Source: Arthrobacter sp. cf158 (GTDB taxonomy: Bacteria > Actinomycetota > Actinomycetes > Actinomycetales > Micrococcaceae). Taken from it: DNA of 64,000 nucleotides. The notes beneath the pieces were generated by a model. It searched no databases. It was not told the DNA's origin and worked only from the letters and a program-made list of their open reading frames with translations. The first letter of the stretch is position 1, and every line of letters begins with the position of its first letter. This document shows, one piece after another, positions 56,147 to 63,929 of the stretch. The position numbers were made by a program, and so were the translations under genes. The stretch spans positions 258,381 through 322,380 of the forward strand of contig NZ_FNNR01000003.1 in assembly GCF_900106835.1 (NCBI RefSeq), given 5' to 3'.

Positions 56147-57256
56147 TTAGGGAACCCGGTTCAACCATTCCGCTGTGCCAAATTTCGCTTCCACGCGGTT
56201 CCTGGCCTCACTCAATTCCGCATCGGTGAGCCGGGACTCCACCGCGCCGTAGCGCTCCGTGAAGACCTCCTGCATGGCCTGAAGGATCGCTGCACGGGCG
56301 AGCCCGGTCTGTCGTCGCAAGGGATCCACTCGTTTCTTCGCACTGCGGGTTCCCTTATCGCTGAGCTTCTCCTTGCCGATGCGCAGAACCTCCAGCATTT
56401 TGTCGGCATCGATGTCGTAGCTCATGGTCACATGGTGGAGCATTCCGCCGTTGGCGAGGCGTTTCTGCGCTGCTCCGCCAATCTTGCCTTGGTCTGTGGC
56501 GATGTCATTGAGGGGAACGTAGAACGCCGTGATGCCGAGTTTCTCCAGCGCGGCCATGACCCAGGCATCCAGGAAAGCATAGGAGTCGGCGAAACTGATG
56601 CCGTCCACGAGGGTTTGCGGAAGATACAAGGAGTAGGTGATGCAGTTGCCGGCCTCCATGAACATGGCTCCGCCGCCGCTGATCCTGCGCACCACCGTGA
56701 TGCCGTGACGGGACACGCCCTCTGGATCCACCTCGTTCCGGACGGATTGGAAACTGCCGATCACCACGGAGGGTTCTTCCCAGTCCCAGAAACGAAGCGT
56801 CGGGTTTCGCCGTCCAGAGCCGACTTCCTCTGTCAGGACTTCGTCCAAGGCTACGTTGACCTGTGTGGGCAGGACTGAGGGCGGGATAACTTCCCACTGG
56901 TGGTCAGCCCAGCCGGTGGCTTTTGACAGTGCACGGCGGACGGTGATGGCCACCGCTTCTGCGGAAAACCCGAACAGTACGGCCCCTTCGGGCAACCCCG
57001 CGGTGACGGCTGTGGCTATCTCTGTCGCTGTTGAGCTCTCTGGAAGGCCCGTCAGCGCCCGGTTGATGTCCTGTAGTGATTCATCGGGCTCCAGGAAGAA
57101 ATCGCCGCTCAGCGAGACATTGGTGAAGCGTCCGTCCATGACGTCCAGGTCAACCACCACGAGTTTCCCGCCGGGTACCTTGTATTCCCCGTGGGGGCGC
57201 GTTCCGTCGTCGTGGGTTTGCGGTGAGTGCAGGGGCTGGGAAGTCATGCTGTCCAT
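56147..57256 (-). CDS. Lipoate--protein ligase A-type enzyme with N-terminal accessory domain
   Basis: A 369-residue LplA-family protein. Residues ~25-115 match the small accessory (LplB/C-terminal) domain: GEYKVPGGKLVVVDLDVMDG and LSGDFFLEPDESLQDI. Residues ~130-369 are the catalytic domain: RFWDWEEPSVVIGSFQSV, VVRRISGGGAMFMEAGNCIT, and the Lys-containing IATDQGKIGGAAQKR. In E. coli LplA the accessory domain is C-terminal, so the order is reversed here. Start is ATG 57256 or 57247; neither has a strong Shine-Dalgarno sequence. It attaches lipoate (or octanoate) to 2-oxoacid dehydrogenase and GcvH proteins. Confidence 0.87.
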   Translation of the reverse strand: MDSMTSQPLHSPQTHDDGTRPHGEYKVPGGKLVVVDLDVMDGRFTNVSLSGDFFLEPDESLQDINRALTGLPESSTATEIATAVTAGLPEGAVLFGFSAEAVAITVRRALSKATGWADHQWEVIPPSVLPTQVNVALDEVLTEEVGSGRRNPTLRFWDWEEPSVVIGSFQSVRNEVDPEGVSRHGITVVRRISGGGAMFMEAGNCITYSLYLPQTLVDGISFADSYAFLDAWVMAALEKLGITAFYVPLNDIATDQGKIGGAAQKRLANGGMLHHVTMSYDIDADKMLEVLRIGKEKLSDKGTRSAKKRVDPLRRQTGLARAAILQAMQEVFTERYGAVESRLTDAELSEARNRVEAKFGTAEWLNRVP

Positions 57257-57272
57257 CTTGCCGGAAAACGCA

Positions 57273-57310
57273 AAGGCCCGCATTGCCGGAAATCCAGCAA
57301 TGCGGGCCTT
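57273..57310 (-). terminator. Terminator after rpmE2
   Basis: A 14-bp perfect stem (57273-57286 with 57297-57310) with a 10-nt loop lies 22 bp below the rpmE2 stop and just before the lipoate ligase start. Confidence 0.85.
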
Positions 57311-57332
57311 CGAAAGCCTTGGGGTGAAGTGG

Positions 57333-57590
57333 TTACTTCTTGCCGCCGAAGCCCTTGAAGCGAGCGTTGAAGCGCTCGACGCGGCCAGCAGAGTCCATGA
57401 TGCGCTGCTTGCCCGTGTAGAACGGGTGGGACTCCGAAGAGATTTCGACGTCGATAACCGGGTAGGTGTTTCCGTCTTCCCACTCGATGGTCTTCGAGGA
57501 AGACACGGTGGACTTGGTCAGGAACTGCGTACCGGAGGCCAGGTCGTTGAAGACAACAGCTTCGTACTTCGGGTGAATATCAGACTTCAT
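57333..57590 (-). CDS. rpmE2: 50S ribosomal protein L31 type B
   Basis: An 85-residue ribosomal protein: [60 protein letters not shown] and [14 protein letters not shown]. It has no Cys residues, so it is the zinc-independent (C-minus) type B form. Such paralogues are often induced under zinc limitation by Zur derepression in actinobacteria. An inverted repeat (57657-57678) lies upstream, but its spacing does not match the usual Zur box. AAAAGG precedes the start. Confidence 0.95.
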   Translation of the reverse strand: MKSDIHPKYEAVVFNDLASGTQFLTKSTVSSSKTIEWEDGNTYPVIDVEISSESHPFYTGKQRIMDSAGRVERFNARFKGFGGKK

Positions 57591-57656
57591 AATGGGACCT
57601 TTTGTTCGCGCAACTGGATTTTGCCAGCTGCCAGGTATGAATGGAGGTGGTCAGAT

Positions 57657-57678
57657 ACTGAAAAGTGAATATTTCAGT
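57657..57678. promoter_or_regulatory. Inverted repeat upstream of rpmE2
   Basis: The repeat is ACTGAAA (57657-57663) and TTTCAGT (57672-57678), 8 bp apart, in an A/T-rich patch 67 bp before rpmE2. It resembles TGAAA-N-TTTCA type operators, but the arm spacing differs from known actinobacterial Zur sites, so the regulator is uncertain. Confidence 0.35.
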
Positions 57679-57732
57679 GCCCGGGCCAACAACCAATCAT
57701 AGCGGATACCGCCATGCCATACGAAACCGGGA

Positions 57733-58542
57733 TCAGGACTTCGGGCGAAGTTCCCAAAACGCTACCGCGGAGGCAGCTGCTACGTTCAATGAATCAACAC
57801 CTGCCCGCATCGGGATCTTAACCGCGAGGTCGACGACGGCCAGCGTTTCGGCGCTCATACCTGCACCTTCGGTTCCAAGCACCAGGGCGAGTTTCGGTAT
57901 TTGCTGCATCGCCAGGTCGTCCACGTCCAGGGCGTCGTCCGTCAATTCCATGGCGGCCACCGTGAAACCTTGGTCCTGTAAGCGGACCAGGTCATCGGGC
58001 CAGCTTTCCAGCCGCGCCCACGGCACTTGGAAGACCGTGCCCATGCTGACCCGAACGCTGCGCCTGTACAACGGATCGCCGCACCGGGGCGAGACGAGGA
58101 CAGCATCGATACCCAGCGCGGCGGCCGAGCGGAAGATCGCACCCACATTGGTGTGGTCCACTATGTCCTCAAGAACGGCCACACGTTGAGCGTTGGCGAG
58201 GAGTTCCTCCAGTGGAACGGGAGCCGGCCGGTGCATGGCAGCCATCGCACCGCGGTGAAGGTGGAATCCGGTGATCTCCTCCAGCAGGGAAGCTTTGCCA
58301 ATGAAGACGGGAACGTCGGGGTACGCCTGAAAAACGTCGTCCAGATCGTCCAGCCACTTTTCCGCCAGAAAAAAGGAACGAGGCTGATGTCCTGCAGCCA
58401 GTGCCCTGCGAAGGACCCGGGAGGACTCAGCGATGTACATGCCTTCCTGAGGCTCGCGGAGCTTCCGGAGGTGTACATCGGTGAGCGTGGTGTAGTCCGC
58501 GACGCGGGGATCAGCTGCAGACTCGAGATAGTGAAAGGTCAC
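57733..58542 (-). CDS. SpoU (TrmH)-family RNA 2'-O-methyltransferase
   Basis: A 269-residue SPOUT methyltransferase with an N-terminal substrate-binding region (LREPQEGMYIAESSRVLRRA). The catalytic knot contains VAVLEDIVDHTNVGAIFRSA (motif 1 with Asn and Arg), LVLGTEGAGMSAE (motif 2) and IPMRAGVDSLNVAAASAVAF (motif 3 with Ser-Leu-Asn). The RNA target cannot be read from sequence; the family includes rRNA and tRNA modifiers. The GTG at 58542 was chosen. It follows the TSUP permease gene by seven bases. Confidence 0.9.
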   Translation of the reverse strand: MTFHYLESAADPRVADYTTLTDVHLRKLREPQEGMYIAESSRVLRRALAAGHQPRSFFLAEKWLDDLDDVFQAYPDVPVFIGKASLLEEITGFHLHRGAMAAMHRPAPVPLEELLANAQRVAVLEDIVDHTNVGAIFRSAAALGIDAVLVSPRCGDPLYRRSVRVSMGTVFQVPWARLESWPDDLVRLQDQGFTVAAMELTDDALDVDDLAMQQIPKLALVLGTEGAGMSAETLAVVDLAVKIPMRAGVDSLNVAAASAVAFWELRPKS

Positions 58543-58549
58543 CGGGGGA

Positions 58550-59335
58550 CTATTTCAGCAGGTTGGCGATCATGAAGCCAAGTGCCACGATGCCGAGCGC
58601 GAAAATGACGGCCCGCAGGACTTTCGGGGAAAGCTTCCGCCCTACTTTCGAACCGATGAGGCCGCCGATGGTGGAGCTCACGGCAATGAGGAGGACAAAG
58701 AACCACTCGATGCGGTCAAAGGCGAAAATCAGGTAGGAAACGGCGGCAACCATGTTGACGCCCAGCACCAGGATGTTCTTCATGGCATTCGCATTTTGCA
58801 TGGTTCCGGAGAGGAAAACCCCCAGGATTCCCACTAGGAGGATCCCCTGGGCTGCGACGAAGTAGCCTCCATAGACACCGGCAAGGTACACGAGGACCAC
58901 CAGCAGGATGCCGTGGCTTCGATCGCGGATGGCATGCTCAGGGTTTTCTTCCCGGCTGCGCACCCATGCCTGCAGTCTGGGCTGGAAGACCACCATCAGC
59001 AGGGCAACCACCAGCAACACCGGGGCAACGTAGTGGAACACCTTCTCCGGCAGGTGCAGCAGCAGCCAGGCTCCGGTGATACCGCCCAGCAAAGAGGCCG
59101 GCAACAGCTTCATCAGCTGCCTGCCGCGACCGGCAAGTTCGCGCCGGTAGCCCCATGCGCCGGCGGCGTTGCCCGCCACAAGGCCCATCGCATTGCTCAT
59201 GGAGGCAACAACAGGCGTCACGCCAATAGCGATGAGTACGGGGAACGTGACCAGCGTGCCGGAGCCGACAACGGCGTTGATGGTGCCGGCCCACAAGCCC
59301 GCGAAAAAGACCAGGATGCTGCTAAGAATCTCCAC
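58550..59335 (-). CDS. TSUP-family permease (TauE/SafE-like)
   Basis: A 261-residue membrane protein with about eight hydrophobic helices and the family opening FFAGLWAGTINAVVGSGTLV. The inverted-repeat partner is VYLAGVYGGYFVAAQGILLV, confirming the duplicated TauE/SafE topology. Family members move sulfite, sulfonates or other anions; the substrate is not evident. The start is GTG 59335. It lies between the ABC ATPase gene and the methyltransferase gene on the same strand, with short gaps that suggest co-transcription. Confidence 0.88.
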   Translation of the reverse strand: MEILSSILVFFAGLWAGTINAVVGSGTLVTFPVLIAIGVTPVVASMSNAMGLVAGNAAGAWGYRRELAGRGRQLMKLLPASLLGGITGAWLLLHLPEKVFHYVAPVLLVVALLMVVFQPRLQAWVRSREENPEHAIRDRSHGILLVVLVYLAGVYGGYFVAAQGILLVGILGVFLSGTMQNANAMKNILVLGVNMVAAVSYLIFAFDRIEWFFVLLIAVSSTIGGLIGSKVGRKLSPKVLRAVIFALGIVALGFMIANLLK

Positions 59336-59354
59336 TTTAAGTTACCGGATCCTT

Positions 59355-60140
59355 TTAGCGGCGGGCAGTAGCCGTGTAACGGCCACCGTTTTCGGAAACG
59401 TCCAGCGCGAGCCCGAAGGTATTGCTGAGGTGCTCGTCAGTGAGGACTTCCTTGATGGGGCCCGCGGCAACCACGCCACCTTCACGAAGCAGCATTGCGT
59501 GGGTAAAGCCAGGAGGAACTTCTTCAAGGTGGTGGGTCACCAGGACCATGGCTGGAGCAGCTTCGTCGCTGGCAAGCTCGCCGAGCTTGTGGACCAGTTC
59601 TTCACGGCCGCCGAGGTCGAGGCCGGCCGCTGGTTCATCAAGGAGCAGCAGTTCAGGGTCCGTCATGAGGGCACGCGCGATTTGGACACGCTTGCGCTCT
59701 CCCTCCGACAACGTGGCAAACGTCCGGTTGAGCAGGGGGCCCATCCCCCAGTCATTCAGGAGGCTGAAGGCGCGGCGTTCGTCGTCGCGCTCGTAACCCT
59801 CGCGCCAGCGGCCCGTGACGCCGTAGGCGGCGGTGACCACAACGTTCAAGACGTTCTCGTGCTCGGGAATCTGGGTAGCCAACGCAGCGGAGGAAAGACC
59901 GATCCGGGGGCGGAGTTCAAAGACGTCTACGCGGCCCAGGGTCTCATCAAGGATCCCGGCCTGGCCGCTGCTGGGATGCAGTCGGGCTGCAGCGATCTGG
60001 AGAAGGGTGGTCTTACCGGCCCCGTTGGGTCCCAGGATGACCCACCGTTCGCCTTCGTTGACCTGCCAGTCAACCTTGTCCAGCAGGGTCTTCTTGCCTC
60101 GGACAACGCTGACGGAAGCCAGTTCCAGAACATCACTCAT
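59355..60140 (-). CDS. Single-domain ABC transporter ATP-binding protein
   Basis: A 261-residue ATPase with Walker A GPNGAGKTTLL, signature LSEGERKRVQIARAL, Walker B LLLLDEPAAGLD and a switch His (VTHHLEEVPPGF). It resembles iron-related or ModF/YlmA-type ATPases. No permease gene is adjacent; the neighbouring TSUP permease is not an ABC permease. I chose ATG 60140; an in-frame GTG at 60152 would add four residues, and neither start has a clear Shine-Dalgarno sequence. The transported substrate, if any, is unknown. Confidence 0.85.
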   Translation of the reverse strand: MSDVLELASVSVVRGKKTLLDKVDWQVNEGERWVILGPNGAGKTTLLQIAAARLHPSSGQAGILDETLGRVDVFELRPRIGLSSAALATQIPEHENVLNVVVTAAYGVTGRWREGYERDDERRAFSLLNDWGMGPLLNRTFATLSEGERKRVQIARALMTDPELLLLDEPAAGLDLGGREELVHKLGELASDEAAPAMVLVTHHLEEVPPGFTHAMLLREGGVVAAGPIKEVLTDEHLSNTFGLALDVSENGGRYTATARR

Positions 60141-60251
60141 AGCAGTAGACACTAGGACAAAAATCCATATGACTGATAACCGGTCAGCGTGCAGGCTTTG
60201 TGTCGCGAAACGAATTCGGGCGCATGCAGCGCCCTCAGTAGGATTGGGGCC

Positions 60252-61145
60252 ATGACTTCGAACTTGGCTGCGGTCAGCTATGGCGTGAATTTGTCCCCTG
60301 AATCCCTCGACAATGTGCGAAAAACACTGGCCGAATCCGGCGTCGCAGTGTCGTCGGAATCACACGGTGGGGATGATCGATTTGCTGTCGTCACGGCGAG
60401 CCTCACTGCAGGCACAGAGACTGCAGCGGACCTGGCAGTTGTCCGGCGGAAGATAGCAGAAGCGGCCCAAGCGGGAGTGGACACCGCAATCGTTCCCGAA
60501 GGATTGCGGCAGGCTTCCCGGAAACTGCTCATCATGGACGTTGACTCAACGCTGATCCAGCAGGAAGTGATTGAGCTACTGGCAGAGCATGCAGGCAAGC
60601 GCGAAGAAGTTACGGCCGTCACTGAAGCAGCCATGAGGGGCGAACTCGACTTCGCCCAGAGCCTGCACGCCCGCGTCGCCGTCCTCGCCGGCCTTCCGGC
60701 CGCCGTCGTCGATTCCGTCCGGCACGAGGTGCGGCTTAGCCTCGGCGCCGCAGAGCTCGTGGCAGCTTTCAAAGCAGCCGGCCACGTTGTGGCTGTCGTT
60801 TCCGGAGGCTTCAATCAGATTCTGGGTCCCATCGCCCAAGAGCTGGACCTTGATTACTGGATTGCCAATGAGCTTGAAATCGTCGACGGCGCGTTGACCG
60901 GCAAGGTGCTGGGCGCAGTTATTGATCGCGCAGCCAAGGAAAAGTACTTGCGCGCGTGGGCAGCGGCGGAGGGAATCAACCTGGAGCACACCATCGCGGT
61001 GGGCGATGGAGCCAACGACCTCGACATGCTCAATGCTGCCGGCATTGGTGTTGCCTTTAATGCCAAGCCGGCTGTCCGTGCCGCAGCTGACGCCGTGATC
61101 AACATTCCTTACCTGGATGCTGTCCGGCACATCGCCAACGTCTAA
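60252..61145 (+). CDS. serB: Phosphoserine phosphatase SerB
   Basis: SerB dephosphorylates phosphoserine, the last step of serine synthesis. The 297-residue HAD protein has a ~90-residue N-terminal ACT-like region and then the nucleophile motif LLIMDVDSTLIQQEVIELLA with Asp96 and Asp98. The motif II Ser is in VVSGGFNQIL and the acidic motif is AVGDGANDLDM. ATG 60252 is favoured over an upstream frame to 60189. It diverges from the ABC ATPase gene by 111 bp. Confidence 0.94.
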   Translation: MTSNLAAVSYGVNLSPESLDNVRKTLAESGVAVSSESHGGDDRFAVVTASLTAGTETAADLAVVRRKIAEAAQAGVDTAIVPEGLRQASRKLLIMDVDSTLIQQEVIELLAEHAGKREEVTAVTEAAMRGELDFAQSLHARVAVLAGLPAAVVDSVRHEVRLSLGAAELVAAFKAAGHVVAVVSGGFNQILGPIAQELDLDYWIANELEIVDGALTGKVLGAVIDRAAKEKYLRAWAAAEGINLEHTIAVGDGANDLDMLNAAGIGVAFNAKPAVRAAADAVINIPYLDAVRHIANV

Positions 61146-61240
61146 GACTCAACCGCCCCTCTTTGACTCCTGTCGGCGGCCACGCTGCCCATCGGTGGCT
61201 TCCGTGCGCCCAAAATACCTCCGAAACACTAAACCTTATT

Positions 61241-61324
61241 TCGTGACGCAGAAACGCGTTAAATTTATTGAATTGTCGTGAACTGATAGCTCAAATAGAT
61301 GCCGTCGGTCGTTAACTTCACGAC
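61241..61324 (+). promoter_or_regulatory. Repeat-rich candidate control region upstream of the roadblock gene
   Basis: The 301-bp gap 61146-61446 has no gene I can support. Within it TCGTGA occurs at 61241 and 61276 and its inverse at 61318, and GTCGTGAA (61275-61282) forms an 8-bp inverted repeat with 61317-61324. The stretch 61241-61277 also recurs, with the same 30-bp spacing of its two conserved blocks, at 63772-63808. Confidence 0.4.
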
Positions 61325-61446
61325 GGTTTATGAGAATGTCCCATAATGACCAGTCGCTGGGTTATTAATGTGTAAAGTTTAGAACTCGACGACGAAATCC
61401 GTGATGCCTTCGGCAGGGCGGGATGACGGAAGAGCAGGGATAGGGA

Positions 61447-61980
61447 GTGAACCGTACGGAGCGCACGTGGAAGTGGTGGAAACGGCGCGAAGGAGTCGAG
61501 CTGGCGCATCATGAGCTGACTTCCCCCGACGTGCTACCAATGCCGCTTCACGATATCTTCCATGAGCTCACGGATTCCGGTGAATACACAACAGAAGAGG
61601 ATGAATATCTTATGAGCTCACTCGATGAAGCCACCAAGCAACTACTATCCATTGAAGGCGCCACAGGGGCGGCAATCGTGGATTACTCCAGTGGCATGGC
61701 CCTGGCCCAAGGTGGCAACCCCGGCTTCGACCTTGGGGTTGCTGCTGCCGGAAACTCCAATGTTGTCAGCTCCAAGCTGAGGACCATGGCTGACCTTGGC
61801 CTGAACAGCAATATCGAAGATATCCTCATCACCCTGGACACCCAGTACCACCTGATCAACGTCCTGAACTCGGACGGGTCCAAGGGCCTCTTCGTGTATC
61901 TGGTGTTGGACCGTACCTACGCAAACCTCGCTTTGGCACGGCACAAGCTCAAGAACATCGCAAAGGAAATCGCCATCTGA
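61447..61980 (+). CDS. Roadblock/LC7-like domain protein
   Basis: A 177-residue protein. The C-terminal ~120 residues resemble a Roadblock/LC7 fold: ATKQLLSIEGATGAAIVDYS, then GFDLGVAAAGNSNVVSSKLR and DILITLDTQYHLINVLNSDG, ending LFVYLVLDRTYANLALARHK. Such domains often regulate small GTPases or gate signalling complexes; no GTPase is nearby. The first 55 residues are basic then acidic. The start is uncertain: GTG 61447 gives the whole frame, while ATG 61612 gives a compact roadblock domain alone. A terminator follows. Confidence 0.65.
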   Translation: MNRTERTWKWWKRREGVELAHHELTSPDVLPMPLHDIFHELTDSGEYTTEEDEYLMSSLDEATKQLLSIEGATGAAIVDYSSGMALAQGGNPGFDLGVAAAGNSNVVSSKLRTMADLGLNSNIEDILITLDTQYHLINVLNSDGSKGLFVYLVLDRTYANLALARHKLKNIAKEIAI

Positions 61981-61998
61981 TAGCTCACGGAACCACTC

Positions 61999-62030
61999 AG
62001 GGACGGTCGCGGGATTCGCGACCGTCCCTT
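61999..62030 (+). terminator. Terminator after the roadblock gene
   Basis: A 13-bp stem (61999-62011 with 62017-62029) with loop GGATT is followed by TTGTTGTT, 18 bp past the stop codon at 61980. Confidence 0.85.
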
Positions 62031-62036
62031 GTTGTT

Positions 62037-62108
62037 AACCGGACGGGCGTCTTCAACCGGACAGGCGTCTTCAACCGGACAGGCGCCTACAACCGGACGG
62101 GCGCCTTC
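62037..62108. repeat. Tandem repeat, four copies of 18 bp
   Basis: Units start at 62037, 62055, 62073 and 62091; the consensus is AACCGGACGGGCGTCTTC with 2-3 variable bases. The unit is a multiple of three but sits outside any gene, between a terminator and the stop of the ABC ATPase gene (62120). Confidence 0.9.
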
Positions 62109-62119
62109 TGCGGGTCGGA

Positions 62120-63670
62120 CTAGTTTCTTGCGCGCCGGGCTTCGCCGTTTCCAGATTCAAATTTCACGCCAAGCATGTGATGTACCAGGACATCTTCATT
62201 GGTGTTGGCATTGGCCTCAATAGTCACGAGTTCCCCGTCCCGCATCACGCCGATGCGCTGACACCAACTGACCATTTCTGACAGGTCTGAAGACAGGAGG
62301 ATGATCGCAACCCCGGTCCGGCTCAGCTCGTTCAGCATCTTGTAGACGACTTCTTTGGCGCCGATGTCGATTCCGCGGCTGGGATGGCTAAGGATCAGCA
62401 CATCGCAGTCGGTGGCCATCCACTTGGCGAGCTGCACTTTCTGCCGGTCGCCACCAGACAAGGTGCTGATGGAGCCTTGAATGTTAGTGGTGTTGATGCG
62501 CATCCGGCGGACCACGTCCACCACACCACGTAGCTGGGAGATTTCGTCGTTCAGGGTCACGCCGGCCGTGCCGGCATCCGATTGAAGCCCGTCCACGATG
62601 CTGGTGCTGGATTCCAGTGAGTCGGAGCTCTCCGACGAATAGCCAATCTTCAACCGCCGGGCATCCTGCCGGCTCCGTATCTGCACCGGCGTTCCGTTCA
62701 TGAGGATTTTCCCGGCCGTGCTGGGATGAATGCCTGCGATCGCCTCTACGAGTTCGTGGACCCCCGAACGGTGTGTGCCTACCAGGCCGAAGATTTCCCC
62801 TTTAGCGACAGTAAAGGTCACATCCCGAACCGTATCCCCCACACCGAGGTTCAGGACGCTCAACGCGTCACCGCTTCCCTCCGGCGCAGTGGGCCGGGAG
62901 ACTTTCTCCCGTTCCTGCTGAAGCAAGAGGAAAGCGAGTTCGTCTTCGTTAACACCGCCGGCGTCCAGAACCTTGTGCACCCTTCCGTCGCGCATGACCG
63001 CGATGCGGTGCGCAATGGATCGGACTTCGTCGAGGCGGTGGGTGATGTAGATGATGGCCCGCCCTTGCCGGATGAGCATCCGCAGGACCTGATGCAGAAC
63101 AGCAACATCGTGGTCGGGCAGTGAGGCGGCAACCTCATCCATGATCACCAACTGCGCCTCTTCGGCAACCATCCTGAGGACTTCCACGAGGGCTTGCTCG
63201 GCACGAATCAGGGTGCCGACTTTGGCGTCCGGATTCATGCTGATGCCGATGTCCCGAATCAACTGACTGGCTTGATCCCGGAGCTGTTCATGGGATTTCC
63301 CTGACTGGAAGGTTCCCCGAAAGATGGCTTGGGTGATGGTCAGCTGGGGGTCGATTTTGAAGTTCTGGGGTATGAGTCCAACCCCGCAGGCCTGGGCCTC
63401 GTCCATCGAGTCCGGCTTGTATGTTTCGCCGCCCAGGGTGATCCGGCCACCATCGTGCTGATGGGATCCGGCCAACACGCCCATAAGGGTGGTCTTCCCT
63501 GCGCCGTTGGTTCCGATCAATCCCAGGATCTCTCCCCGATGCAGGGATAGTTCTACGCCTTTGAGGATTCGCCGCTGGTCATAGGAGGCGTGAATATCGT
63601 CAGCATGCAATAACAGGTCCAAAGAAGCTCCTAAGGCCAGGGACAAAGTCCGCCCGTCATCAGCATTCAT
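62120..63670 (-). CDS. Sugar ABC transporter ATP-binding protein (two-domain, RbsA type, degenerate motifs)
   Basis: A 516-residue protein with two ABC domains. The first keeps Walker A GTNGAGKT (53-60), Walker B LVIMDE (Asp178, Glu179) and His211. Its signature is degraded to LIRAEQ (154-159). The second has a good signature LSGGDRQ (404-410), but Walker A is GTHRSGVH and Walker B reads ILSHP (Ser428-His429 for Asp-Glu). The motifs therefore complement each other, leaving one plausible composite ATP site. The partial binding-protein gene upstream and its C-terminal sequence support a sugar importer. The substrate is unknown, and the permease is not in the window. Confidence 0.85.
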   Translation of the reverse strand: MNADDGRTLSLALGASLDLLLHADDIHASYDQRRILKGVELSLHRGEILGLIGTNGAGKTTLMGVLAGSHQHDGGRITLGGETYKPDSMDEAQACGVGLIPQNFKIDPQLTITQAIFRGTFQSGKSHEQLRDQASQLIRDIGISMNPDAKVGTLIRAEQALVEVLRMVAEEAQLVIMDEVAASLPDHDVAVLHQVLRMLIRQGRAIIYITHRLDEVRSIAHRIAVMRDGRVHKVLDAGGVNEDELAFLLLQQEREKVSRPTAPEGSGDALSVLNLGVGDTVRDVTFTVAKGEIFGLVGTHRSGVHELVEAIAGIHPSTAGKILMNGTPVQIRSRQDARRLKIGYSSESSDSLESSTSIVDGLQSDAGTAGVTLNDEISQLRGVVDVVRRMRINTTNIQGSISTLSGGDRQKVQLAKWMATDCDVLILSHPSRGIDIGAKEVVYKMLNELSRTGVAIILLSSDLSEMVSWCQRIGVMRDGELVTIEANANTNEDVLVHHMLGVKFESGNGEARRARN

Positions 63671-63929
63671 TTATCCACACTGCTGGGAACTATGGACGAG
63701 GGCGCCTTTGAGAGTCAAACAGATGGAATCCCTTAATGCAAAAGACTAAAACTGAAACAGCAAGGAACATGTCGTGACGCGAAATTTCCAATAATTTATA
63801 GAATTGTCATCATAGTGTTTCGCTGGTTGAAGGATTCGGAATCACGTGCGCACCGATGGCCAACGATTGGAGGCTTAAATAGATGTGGTCCGGGACAGGT
63901 GTCCCGGACCACAACTAATAACGAGTGCT
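63671..63929. other. Intergenic gap between the ABC ATPase and its binding-protein gene
   Basis: 259 bp without a gene. It contains a terminator-like hairpin at 63884-63913 and a 37-bp element (63772-63808) resembling one upstream of the roadblock gene. The left 100 bp holds no clear feature. Confidence 0.5.
63884..63913 (-). terminator. Hairpin downstream of the binding-protein gene
   Basis: A perfect 13-bp stem (63884-63896 with 63901-63913) with loop AGGT lies 16 bp below the stop at 63930. It may stop or attenuate read-through into the ATPase gene, which would raise binding-protein dosage. Confidence 0.8.

Noticed and set aside
57657-57678. Zur box for rpmE2
   Set aside because: Arm spacing and core differ from the TGAAAATGATTTTCA-type site, so I kept it only as an unassigned inverted repeat.
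62037-62108. Possible CRISPR array
   Set aside because: Units are contiguous with no spacers and only 18 bp long, so this is a tandem repeat.
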